From Alphaproteobacteria bacterium (GTDB lineage Bacteria > Pseudomonadota > Alphaproteobacteria > UBA11136): a DNA stretch of 46,807 bases. Both the position numbers and the translations under genes were made by a program. This document shows positions 24,083 to 31,061 of the stretch, one piece after another (the stretch's first letter is position 1; every line of letters starts with the position of its first letter). A model generated the notes under the pieces. That model saw only the letters and a list, made by a program, of their open reading frames with translations. It was not told the DNA's origin and did no database searches. The DNA lies in assembly GCA_016776635.1 (NCBI GenBank), contig JADHSZ010000016.1, positions 1 to 46,807 on the forward strand, written 5' to 3'.

Positions 24083-24784
24083 TCAGAATTCCTCGAGAAC
24101 TTTCACATACTCGCCGCCCGCGATTCGGGGATTGGACGAGGTTTCATGACGTTGCGATTTGACCAGCCCGACGCCGGGCGCGAACCACTGGACGGTTTCC
24201 ACCGTGAGACCGATGAACACTTCCGAGAAGTTTCCCTTCACCGAGGTCTTGCCCAGGCCCTTCACCTTGATGCAATCGGTAAAGACCCCGGCCGGCACTT
24301 TCACCGTCTCGCCCAGGCTCTCGATTTCGTATTCCATCAGCATGGGCACGGTCATCTCGTTATATTCGGCGTTAAAGAGTTTGATGTTGAAGAGATAGGA
24401 CTGTTCCTTCTGGCTCCATTTGGTGCCCGGCGTTAAAGGGTAGCCCAGAACATGGACCGGCTCGGCCTCCCAATAAAGGCCGTTGCCGGGGCGGTTGATG
24501 GCCACCCGCACCACGCCATCATCGGTTTCCTTGTAAAAATAGACCTCGCCGTTATGCATGCGCCGCGTGGCCAGCTTTTCCCCCTCCAGGTCGCTGTGGG
24601 ATAAATTGGTGACGAAGGATTTCTGGAGGGCGATCCCCTTGGCGTTGTCCACCGTCACCCCATAGGACCAGTCGCGCCCCTCATTGAAGGGGAAATAGCT
24701 GGGCTTGTCCTCCACGCATCCCGCCAGGACGAGGGTGGCGAAAACCGCCAGGGAAAGGCTTTTCATTGCCGGGTGCAGTGTCAT
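24083..24784 (-). CDS. Predicted lipoprotein, paralogue 3 of a three-member family
   Basis: The 233-aa protein has a lipobox VLAGC (Cys23). The mature part includes YFPFNEGRDWSYGV, QKSFVTNLSHSDLEGEKL, PGTKWSQKEQ, VPAGVFTDCIKVKGLGKTSVKG, LTVETVQWFAPGVGLVKSQR and the C-terminal GEYVKVLEEF, and is closest to paralogue 1. The start ATG at 24782-24784 has AGGGG just before it; a second ATG six codons on is possible. The gene begins five bases past the stop of the two-helix protein gene, strong evidence for co-transcription with the channel genes. Function is unknown; a periplasmic or outer-membrane-facing beta-rich lipoprotein is inferred. Confidence 0.82.
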   Translation of the reverse strand: MTLHPAMKSLSLAVFATLVLAGCVEDKPSYFPFNEGRDWSYGVTVDNAKGIALQKSFVTNLSHSDLEGEKLATRRMHNGEVYFYKETDDGVVRVAINRPGNGLYWEAEPVHVLGYPLTPGTKWSQKEQSYLFNIKLFNAEYNEMTVPMLMEYEIESLGETVKVPAGVFTDCIKVKGLGKTSVKGNFSEVFIGLTVETVQWFAPGVGLVKSQRHETSSNPRIAGGEYVKVLEEF

Positions 24785-24789
24785 GGCCC

Positions 24790-25311
24790 CTACTTCTCTG
24801 GCAGGACGAGATCAGGAAGGTCGAAGAAATCCATATCCACGCTCTGGGCGGCGAGTTTCGAAAGGTCGAGATCGGAGATGGTCTGGTCGCCGGCGTCGGA
24901 AGTCTTCAGTTTCCCCATCTGCGGCACCCCGCCCTTATCCTTGACCTTGGCCCGCACCAGCTTCTGGTGCAGGTTTTCCTCGTAGTCGATGCGATAGGCG
25001 CGGGGCGTACTCTGGCCCGCATTGTCCGACATGGAGGTCACCCACAGGTAAATGGCGCCCTCCGACAGCGTGATCTTGTCGGGCTCGTAGACCTGGACGC
25101 CCACCAGGCGGAATTCCTCGGGCAGGGATTGGTTGGTAGGCCAGCCCAGCAACGCCATCAGCGACTGGTATCCCAGAACGTAGAAGGCCGAGACCACCAC
25201 CACGGCGGCGGCCTTCACCGACCAGTGAAAGGAGGTGTAAAGATTCAACGACAGCAGCAAGACCGCCAGAATCAGAAAACAGAAAACAAGGCCAAAGACG
25301 ACTACGGACAC
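24790..25311 (-). CDS. Two-helix membrane protein of the channel operon
   Basis: I use the GTG at 25309-25311, because GGGGAG lies six bases upstream and this places it 22 bp past the stop of the preceding gene; an ATG at 25386 would overlap that gene by 53 bp. The product is 173 aa with two hydrophobic segments (about 2-22 and 31-55) and a soluble C-terminal part with VQVYEPDKITLSEGAIYLWVT, then KLVRAKVKDKGGVPQMGKL. The soluble part probably faces the periplasm or the cytosol; the topology is uncertain. I recognise no family. Its place between the ExbD-like and lipoprotein genes suggests it links the channel to the lipoproteins. Confidence 0.75.
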   Translation of the reverse strand: MSVVVFGLVFCFLILAVLLLSLNLYTSFHWSVKAAAVVVVSAFYVLGYQSLMALLGWPTNQSLPEEFRLVGVQVYEPDKITLSEGAIYLWVTSMSDNAGQSTPRAYRIDYEENLHQKLVRAKVKDKGGVPQMGKLKTSDAGDQTISDLDLSKLAAQSVDMDFFDLPDLVLPEK

Positions 25312-25333
25312 CTCTTTCTCCCCTTTTGATGCA

Positions 25334-25936
25334 TTATTTGATGGTGACGATCTGTTTCGGCAGGGAATTGGTTCCCCAAACTTCACCGTTGGCGCGCACC
25401 TTGAAACGCACCGCCGTTTTCTCCTCGCCCTTTTGGGCCAGGGTCAGTGTTTTATAATAGACCACCTCGAGAAACGGATTGACCTTTTCAACCTTCACCG
25501 TCACATCCACCGGTTGTTCGGTTTCCGAGGCGTAATAGTGGACATTGACCACATATTCCCCGGCCACGATGCCCCGCATGGTGACGATTTCCTGGTTGAG
25601 CGGATTGGTCACGGTCTCGCCGTCGATTTCAAGACTGTCGTTGAGCGCGCCGCGATCATCGCGGTCGAGGTGCAACAGTCCGGCTTCGGGATTGCGGAAC
25701 CAGAGAACGTCGCCGCGCGGGCTTTCCACCCATACGTCCACGTCGTCGGGGCTGCCGTCGGGCCAGGCGATGGAGATGATGTATTCGGCCTTGAGGTTGA
25801 TGATCCCTTCCTTGGCGATGGGATTCATAAACATGATGGCCACCAGAAACAGGAAGGTGAAGCCCAGCAGCGCATTGAAAAGAAGATCGGTAAAGGGGTC
25901 CGTGTGATAACCACGGCGCGCCCGGGCGCTGCTCAT
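25334..25936 (-). CDS. ExbD/MotB-like single-helix protein with unusual periplasmic domain
   Basis: The 200-aa protein has one membrane helix (about residues 17-37) preceded by DPFTDLLFNALLG. An Asp at position 17 sits at the start of the helix, where ExbD, TolR and MotB place their essential proton-carrying Asp. After the helix there is no ExbD fold or OmpA peptidoglycan-binding domain; instead a beta-rich region with DDVDVWVESPRGDVLWFRN and VAGEYVVNVHYYASETEQPVDV, reminiscent of YfaP/DUF2135-type domains. The start overlaps the end of the channel gene by four bases (ATGA), as expected for channel-partner pairs. The assignment as stator partner is inference from position and helix motif. Confidence 0.8.
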   Translation of the reverse strand: MSSARARRGYHTDPFTDLLFNALLGFTFLFLVAIMFMNPIAKEGIINLKAEYIISIAWPDGSPDDVDVWVESPRGDVLWFRNPEAGLLHLDRDDRGALNDSLEIDGETVTNPLNQEIVTMRGIVAGEYVVNVHYYASETEQPVDVTVKVEKVNPFLEVVYYKTLTLAQKGEEKTAVRFKVRANGEVWGTNSLPKQIVTIK

Positions 25937-26775
25937 TTGGCCTTGCTCCCACCACTCTTACTTCCGCCACCGAGGCGGGGCGTCACATGGACCTCGGAAA
26001 CCCGCACCATCATGGCCACCAGGCTTTCGGTGCCACGGTCGAGAAAGTGGTATTGCAGGCCCAGCAACGCACCGCAGATGAGACCGGTGAGCGTGGTATA
26101 GAGTGCCACCCCCATGCCGCCGCTCATATGGGTGAGGATGTCCTGCATGACGCTGGCGTCGATGGCGGAGACGTCGGAGACGGACGAAAGCATGATGATG
26201 AAGCCCACCACCGTGCCGAGAAGGCCGATCTTGAGCACCAGGTCGGACAGGAACCAGCCGATTTCCGAACTGTTCTTCAAGTCCCTTTCGTAGGATTCCA
26301 GGAGCCCCAGGGAATCCCTGTTGGCGGCGTCTTCTTCCCTCTTGAGGTGGGGCGGACGCAAGGAAATTTTCATGAGATCGGCGATATAGTCGCTCATGAC
26401 GCAGGCCGGCAGGACGGCCTTGCTGCCCAGCACCACACCGCCGCCCTTTTTGGCGAGTCTGCCTTTGGTGCTGGCCTCGAAAATCTCGATGATGCGGCGG
26501 GTGAGATTGATTTCCCGTGAAATATGGAAGGTCTGTATGGCGCAGTGGAGGGTGGTGCCGGCGAACAGAAGCAGGATAAAAAGGGAGAGAAAGCTCTTGT
26601 CGCTGGAGAAAAGCAGGCCCAAGAGACCAAGCCGCCAGATCAGAAAAGCGGTGAAAATCAGAACCCCGGCAAAGACCAGCCATTTGAGGAACAAGCGGTG
26701 ATCCTCGGCGGCACCGGGCGCCCCTGCCCGCTGCCATATCGCGGCCAGCGGTCCTCCTTCAAAACGGCGTGTCAT
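25933..26775 (-). CDS. MotA/TolQ/ExbB-family proton channel protein
   Basis: From the ATG at 26773-26775, preceded by AGGAGAGAAG, the product is 280 aa. It has four hydrophobic segments (about 30-50, 60-80, 180-200, 223-243) with a large cytoplasmic loop between the second and third, the topology of MotA. The signature region SDLVLKIGLLGTVVGFIIML followed by GGMGVALYTTLTGLICGALLG matches the MotA_ExbB domain. Such proteins form pentamers around two ExbD/MotB-type subunits and use the proton or sodium gradient to drive rotation. The gene starts a seven-gene operon. It is not next to tol, ton or flagellar genes, so it is a separate system. Confidence 0.9.
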   Translation of the reverse strand: MTRRFEGGPLAAIWQRAGAPGAAEDHRLFLKWLVFAGVLIFTAFLIWRLGLLGLLFSSDKSFLSLFILLLFAGTTLHCAIQTFHISREINLTRRIIEIFEASTKGRLAKKGGGVVLGSKAVLPACVMSDYIADLMKISLRPPHLKREEDAANRDSLGLLESYERDLKNSSEIGWFLSDLVLKIGLLGTVVGFIIMLSSVSDVSAIDASVMQDILTHMSGGMGVALYTTLTGLICGALLGLQYHFLDRGTESLVAMMVRVSEVHVTPRLGGGSKSGGSKAK

Positions 26776-26918
26776 GTTATCTTCTCTCCTCTCAACGGGG
26801 GTCCATGTATCATGGAAAACGAAGGGATTATCAAGCCCGAACCCCCCACTGGGCAACGGGCTTCCTATGATTTACAAATGTCATAACCCCGTCATCGGCT
26901 ACAAACGCAGTTGAATCC

Positions 26919-27773
26919 ATGGTCACAGCCAAAAAACAATCCGCTTCCGAAACGACCTCCCCGCCCGAAATGGAATCGCCTCTCGATCGTTTACTTCACA
27001 TTATGGAACGTCTGCGCGATCCCGAAACCGGATGCCCCTGGGACAAGGAACAGACATTCCGCACCATCGCCCCCTATACCATCGAGGAAGCCTACGAGGT
27101 GGCCGACGCCATCGAGGAAGGCGACATGGTGGCGCTTAAGGAAGAGTTGGGCGATTTGTTGTTCCAGGTGGTGTTCTACGCCGAGATGGGCCGCGAGGCC
27201 GGGCATTTCGATTTCCACGCCATCGCCGGGGCCATTGCCGAGAAAATGACCCGCCGCCATCCCCATGTGTTCGAGGATATGAGCTATGACACGGCCGAAG
27301 ACCGCATGGAGGCCTGGGAGAAAGAGAAATCGGCGGAACGTCACGCCAAATCCCACCACAAGGGAGACACTCCCAGCATCCTCGACGACGTGCCTTCCGC
27401 CCTGCCCGCCCTGCTGCGCGCGGAAAAGCTCCAGAAACGGGCGGCACGGGTGGGGTTTGACTGGCCCCAGGCGGCCCAGGTGCTGGATAAGATCGAGGAG
27501 GAAATAGCCGAGCTGCGCGCCGAGATGGACGGCAAGAGCACGCCCGCGCGCCAGGAAGACGAGATCGGCGATCTGTTTTTCGCCCTCGCCAATCTGGCGC
27601 GGCACCTGAAAATTGATCCCGAATCCGCCCTGCGCCACACCAATGCCAAGTTCGAGCGCCGTTTCCGTCATATAGAAACCTGGCTCGCCGAGGACGGACG
27701 CAGCCCCGATGATGCTAGCCTCGAGGAAATGGAAGCCCTGTGGCTGCAGGCCAAAAAAGAGGAGCGGAGCTAA
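26919..27773 (+). CDS. mazG: Nucleoside triphosphate pyrophosphohydrolase MazG
   Basis: The 284-aa protein has two MazG domains: RLRDPETGCPWDKEQTFRTI followed by EEAYEVADAI (EExxE, Glu56, Glu57, Glu60) and LKEELGDLLFQVVFYA (Glu75, Glu76, Asp79), then a second set with EEIAELRAEM and DEIGDLFFALANLAR. It hydrolyses (d)NTPs to NMP and PPi and in E. coli lowers ppGpp under starvation. The family is normally about 260-280 aa. It starts divergent from the channel operon with an ATG at 26919 and is followed three bases later by a dehydrogenase gene, so the two form an operon. Confidence 0.95.
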   Translation: MVTAKKQSASETTSPPEMESPLDRLLHIMERLRDPETGCPWDKEQTFRTIAPYTIEEAYEVADAIEEGDMVALKEELGDLLFQVVFYAEMGREAGHFDFHAIAGAIAEKMTRRHPHVFEDMSYDTAEDRMEAWEKEKSAERHAKSHHKGDTPSILDDVPSALPALLRAEKLQKRAARVGFDWPQAAQVLDKIEEEIAELRAEMDGKSTPARQEDEIGDLFFALANLARHLKIDPESALRHTNAKFERRFRHIETWLAEDGRSPDDASLEEMEALWLQAKKEERS

Positions 27774-27776
27774 GCC

Positions 27777-28667
27777 ATGTCCCCTTCCAAAACCGCCTTT
27801 ATCGGGCTCGGCGTCATGGGGTCTCCCATGGCCGGGCATCTGGTGAAATCCGGGCACAAGGTCACGGTCTTCAACCGCACGCCCGCGAAGGCCGAGGCCT
27901 GGTGCGAGGAATACGGCGGCGAAAGGGCGGCAACCCCGGCGCAAGCGGCTGCCGAGGCCGATTTCGTCTTTATCTGTGTCGGCAATGACGAGGATGTGCG
28001 CGCCGTGGCGCTGGGGGATACGGGGGCGCTGGCGGGCATGGCGGCGGGCGCGGTGCTGGTGGATCACAGCACGGTCTCGGCGCATCTGGCGCGGGAACTA
28101 GCGGAAGCCGCCGGAGCCTGTGACGTGGGATTCCTCGATGCGCCTGTCTCGGGGGGCCAGGCCGGCGCCGAGAACGGCGCCCTCACCATCATGGTGGGCG
28201 GCGAAGAAGCGGTCTTCGAGCGCGCCGCCCCGGTCATGGATGCCTATGCCCGCGCGGTGACCCTGATGGGGCCGGCGGGAAGCGGCCAGCTCACCAAGAT
28301 GGTCAACCAGATTACCGTGGCCGGATTGATCGAAGCCCTGGCCGAGGGGTTGGCCTTCGCCGTCAATGCCGGGCTCGACGCCAAGAAGGTGGTGGATGTG
28401 ATCTCCAAGGGCGCGGCCCAGTCATGGCAGATGGAGAACCGCGCCGGGACCATGCTTGAGGGTGAATTCGATTTCGGTTTCGCCGTGGACTGGATGCGCA
28501 AGGATCTGGATATCTGTCTCGAAGAGGCCAAGCGCAACGGCTCGGAACTTCCGGTGGCCGAACTGGTGAACCGCTTTTATGAGGAAATCCAGAAGGCGGG
28601 CGGCGGCAGGCGGGATACCTCGAGCTTGATCGGGCGGCTGCCCCGCGGCAATGGCGTTGAGAAGTAA
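27777..28667 (+). CDS. NAD(P)-dependent beta-hydroxyacid dehydrogenase (HIBADH family)
   Basis: The 296-aa enzyme has the Rossmann motif FIGLGVMGSPMAGHL near the N-terminus, DAPVSGGQAGAENGALTIMVGG for substrate binding, and the catalytic Lys174 in GSGQLTKMVNQ. The family oxidises 3-hydroxyisobutyrate, tartronate semialdehyde reduction products or related beta-hydroxyacids; the substrate cannot be told. It begins three bases after the mazG stop. Length is typical. It is cytosolic. Confidence 0.93.
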   Translation: MSPSKTAFIGLGVMGSPMAGHLVKSGHKVTVFNRTPAKAEAWCEEYGGERAATPAQAAAEADFVFICVGNDEDVRAVALGDTGALAGMAAGAVLVDHSTVSAHLARELAEAAGACDVGFLDAPVSGGQAGAENGALTIMVGGEEAVFERAAPVMDAYARAVTLMGPAGSGQLTKMVNQITVAGLIEALAEGLAFAVNAGLDAKKVVDVISKGAAQSWQMENRAGTMLEGEFDFGFAVDWMRKDLDICLEEAKRNGSELPVAELVNRFYEEIQKAGGGRRDTSSLIGRLPRGNGVEK

Positions 28668-28690
28668 ATTTTTTCTCTTATATCCACTCT

Positions 28691-28717
28691 TAAGGAGGGT
28701 ATCCCTCCTAAGGAGGG
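28691..28717 (+). promoter_or_regulatory. Alternative hairpin that can hide the Shine-Dalgarno site
   Basis: AGGAGGG-TAT-CCCTCCT (28693-28709) forms a perfect 7-bp stem. The CCCTCCT arm is also complementary to AGGAGGG at 28711-28717, the ribosome site of the host-attachment gene eight bases before its ATG. The arm can thus pair upstream, leaving translation open, or downstream, closing it. This is seen in sequence; regulation is inference. Confidence 0.55.
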
Positions 28718-28724
28718 AAAGCTC

Positions 28725-29174
28725 ATGAAACCCGTTCGCACATGGATCGTGGTCAGCGATGGCGGCGAGGCCCGAATCCTCCTCAATGAAGGACCGGGCC
28801 GTGGCGTTACGGAGATGGAAGGCATGGCGTTTCAGGCCGATCACCCGCCCAACCGCGACATCAACGCCGACAAGCCGGGCCGCGCCTTCGACTCGGCGGG
28901 TACAGGGCGTCACGCCAAGGAACCGCCTTCGGACCCCCATCGCATGGAAAAGAAGAAATTCGCCGGGAAGATTTCGAAAATTCTGGAAGCCGGGCTGCGG
29001 AAGAAGAATTTTGACCGCCTGGTTCTGGTGGCCTCCCCGGCCATGCTGGGCGACCTGCGCGAGGGACTTTCATCGCAGCTGGCGTCCCTGGTGGCGGCGG
29101 AAATCAATAAAGACCTCACCCATAAGAACGCGGCCCAACTGGCGCAACATCTGGGATCGGTTCTGATTCTCTGA
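28725..29174 (+). CDS. Host attachment family protein (PF10116-type)
   Basis: The 149-aa protein begins KPVRTWIVVSDGGEARILLN and has NRDINADKPGRAFDSAG, a histidine-containing linker and DRLVLVASPAMLGDLRE near the end, the pattern of the Host_attach family. The name comes from plant-associated relatives; the fold resembles eRF1/Pelota domain 3 and the function is not well known. It has a strong AAGGAGGG ribosome site embedded in an alternative hairpin. It stands 57 bp after the dehydrogenase gene and is convergent with hflX. No signal peptide is seen. Confidence 0.88.
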   Translation: MKPVRTWIVVSDGGEARILLNEGPGRGVTEMEGMAFQADHPPNRDINADKPGRAFDSAGTGRHAKEPPSDPHRMEKKKFAGKISKILEAGLRKKNFDRLVLVASPAMLGDLREGLSSQLASLVAAEINKDLTHKNAAQLAQHLGSVLIL

Positions 29175-29183
29175 AAGCTGGAG

Positions 29184-30512
29184 TCAGGACGCCTGGCGGC
29201 GTTCCAAGCGGGCCACATCCGCGGGGTCCAGCCCCACCGTCATATGGGCGTGGCGCTCATCGTCATTGCGGCTCAGCACCTGTCCGTGACTGTAAAGCCA
29301 GGCGATGGTGGCGCCGTCCTCGAGCCCGATGGTCACATCTACCACCTTGCGGCGGCGCGAGAGACATTCGTCGAGATACGCCAGAAGCGCATCACAGCCC
29401 TCCCCGGTCTGGGCCGAGAGGGGGATGCGGCCTTTGGTTTGCGCCACACCGGCAAGGACGGAGTCGCGCGAGTCGGCGTCGAGCAGGTCGATCTTGTTCT
29501 GGGCCTCCAGCAGATTTTCTTCGAGGGTTTGGGAAATGCCCAGGTCTTCGAGAATCTCGATTACATCCCGTTTCTGGCTGGCGGTGGAAGGGTGGGAGAT
29601 ATCCCGCACATGGACGATGATGTCGGCCGACAGTACCTCCTCCAGGGTGGCGCGGAAGGCGGCCACAAGGTCGGTGGGCAGATCGGAGATGAAACCCACC
29701 GTATCGGACAGAATGACCTCTTGCCCCGAGGGCAGGGTCAGGCCCCTCATGGTGGGGTCGAGGGTGGCGAAAAGCTGGTCTTCGGCGAAGACCTCGGCCT
29801 CGGTGAGGCGGTTGAAGAGGGTGGATTTCCCCGCATTGGTATAGCCCACCAGCGCGATGACGGGATAGGGCACGCGGCTGCGCGCCGCCCGGTGCAGCGA
29901 ACGGGTGCGTTTGACGTCTTCCAATTCGCGTTTGAGGCGGGTGATACGTTCCCCGATCTGGCGTCTGTCGGATTCGATCTGGCGCTCACCGGGGCCGCCC
30001 ATGAACCCGTAACCGCCGCGCTGGCGCTCGAGATGGGTCCAGGAACGCACGAGCCGACTTTTCTGGTAGCTGAGCGCCGCCAGTTCCACCTGGAGCACGC
30101 CCTCACGGCTGCGCGCCCTCTCACCGAAGATTTCCAGAATCAGCCCGGTACGGTCGATCACCTTGCACGACCAGGCGCGCTCCAGATTACGCTGTTGAAT
30201 GGGGCTGAGCACCGCATCGACAATGACGATGTGGATATCTTCTTCGGCCACGCGAGATGCCATGCGTTCGAGAACGCCGCCACCGAGCAGGGTCGCCGGG
30301 CGCGGCCGCGGTACCTGGACCACCTCGGCATGGACAATATGGAGGTTGATGGCGAGGGCCAACCCCCGCGCCTCTTCCAGGCGCGCCTGCGGAGAAAGCC
30401 CCGCCACAGCGGAGATTCCGTTGCCCTTGGTTTTCACCACCGGATGCAGGATCAGGGCGCGATCCCTTTTTGGGGCCGACGTACTCTGGCCCCTAGCCCG
30501 TTTCCGGTTCAT
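29184..30512 (-). CDS. hflX: Ribosome-associated GTPase HflX
   Basis: From the ATG at 30510-30512 the product is 442 aa. It has the HflX N-terminal domain (ARLEEARGLALAINLHIV ... GGGVLERMA), the conserved GGPGERQIESDRRQI linker, and the GTPase domain with G1 GYTNAGKSTLFNRL, G3 DTVGFI, and G4 NKIDLL. HflX splits stalled or hibernating ribosomes. The frame continues to an ATG at 30596 that would overlap hfq by 50 bp without a visible ribosome site, so I choose the later start. Its early codons (KRARGQSTSAPKRD) derive from a dispersed palindromic repeat also seen at 20180-20208. The hfq-hflX order is conserved widely in proteobacteria. Confidence 0.94.
   Translation of the reverse strand: MNRKRARGQSTSAPKRDRALILHPVVKTKGNGISAVAGLSPQARLEEARGLALAINLHIVHAEVVQVPRPRPATLLGGGVLERMASRVAEEDIHIVIVDAVLSPIQQRNLERAWSCKVIDRTGLILEIFGERARSREGVLQVELAALSYQKSRLVRSWTHLERQRGGYGFMGGPGERQIESDRRQIGERITRLKRELEDVKRTRSLHRAARSRVPYPVIALVGYTNAGKSTLFNRLTEAEVFAEDQLFATLDPTMRGLTLPSGQEVILSDTVGFISDLPTDLVAAFRATLEEVLSADIIVHVRDISHPSTASQKRDVIEILEDLGISQTLEENLLEAQNKIDLLDADSRDSVLAGVAQTKGRIPLSAQTGEGCDALLAYLDECLSRRRKVVDVTIGLEDGATIAWLYSHGQVLSRNDDERHAHMTVGLDPADVARLERRQAS
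30469..30493. repeat. Dispersed palindromic element inside hflX
   Basis: The 15 bases tttggggccgacgta are identical to those at 20180-20194 and are followed by ctctggcccc against gcctggcccc at the other site. On the hflX strand the element encodes Arg-Gly-Gln-Ser-Thr-Ser-Ala-Pro-Lys, in the variable N-terminus of the protein, where it would be tolerated. Confidence 0.65.
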
Positions 30513-30546
30513 GCCGTTACCTGGGCCGTTACCCGTTTCAGAGGCT

Positions 30547-30816
30547 TCAGGCCGCGTCTTCCGCGTTTTCCTCTTCACCCTCTTCCTTTGGGTCATAAAG
30601 TTGAATCGGCGTCGTCGGCATAATAGTGGAAACCGAGTGTTTGAATACCAATTGCGTATGGGCGTCGCGCCGCAGAAGCAGCGTGAAGTTATCGAAACTG
30701 GTGATAACGCCCTGCAATTTTACTCCGCTTGCCAGAAAAACCGTAACCGCCGTTTTGTGCTTTCTTACGTGATTCAGGAACACGTCCTGTACGTTCTGCG
30801 TCCTTTCCCCGGTCAT
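30547..30816 (-). CDS. hfq: RNA chaperone Hfq
   Basis: The 89-aa protein has the Sm1 motif ([23 protein letters not shown], residues 26-48) and Sm2 as [11 protein letters not shown] (57-67). The usual YKH is FKH here; Lys59 and His60, which contact RNA, are kept. Hfq hexamers help small RNAs pair with mRNAs and act in nitrogen regulation in alphaproteobacteria. The acidic tail ([10 protein letters not shown]) is characteristic of the class. A GGGGGAAGG ribosome site precedes the ATG. It lies upstream of hflX in the usual order. The 245 bp between it and the divergent Sel1 gene hold no other gene that I can see. Confidence 0.97.
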   Translation of the reverse strand: MTGERTQNVQDVFLNHVRKHKTAVTVFLASGVKLQGVITSFDNFTLLLRRDAHTQLVFKHSVSTIMPTTPIQLYDPKEEGEEENAEDAA

Positions 30817-31061
30817 GCCTTCCCCCTTTTATTTATTATTCTTTCGGGCGGCGCGCTCTTTTTTCCCTTCCCCGAGCGCCTTTCCGCCGGACGGCCCTCC
30901 CCGACCGTCCTGGGTAGTATGAGTATCATATAGGCAAACGAGGCAAATTTAACAGCCTTTGCGCATCTATCACGGAGAAGTGACGGGTTTTGGGGGTGTA
31001 AGAGGGGGTTTCGGGGAGATTGAGGGATAAAAAGAGATGAATGTGGTATTACGTCCGCTGA

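Noticed and set aside
25334..26775. Zorya anti-phage system (ZorA/ZorB-type channel)
   Set aside because: The channel protein lacks the long ZorA tail, the partner lacks an OmpA-like peptidoglycan domain, and no ZorC, ZorD or ZorE nuclease or helicase gene is present.
25334..26775. Flagellar motAB, tolQR or exbBD
   Set aside because: No flagellar, tol-pal or tonB genes are adjacent, and the partner's soluble domain does not match MotB, TolR or ExbD.
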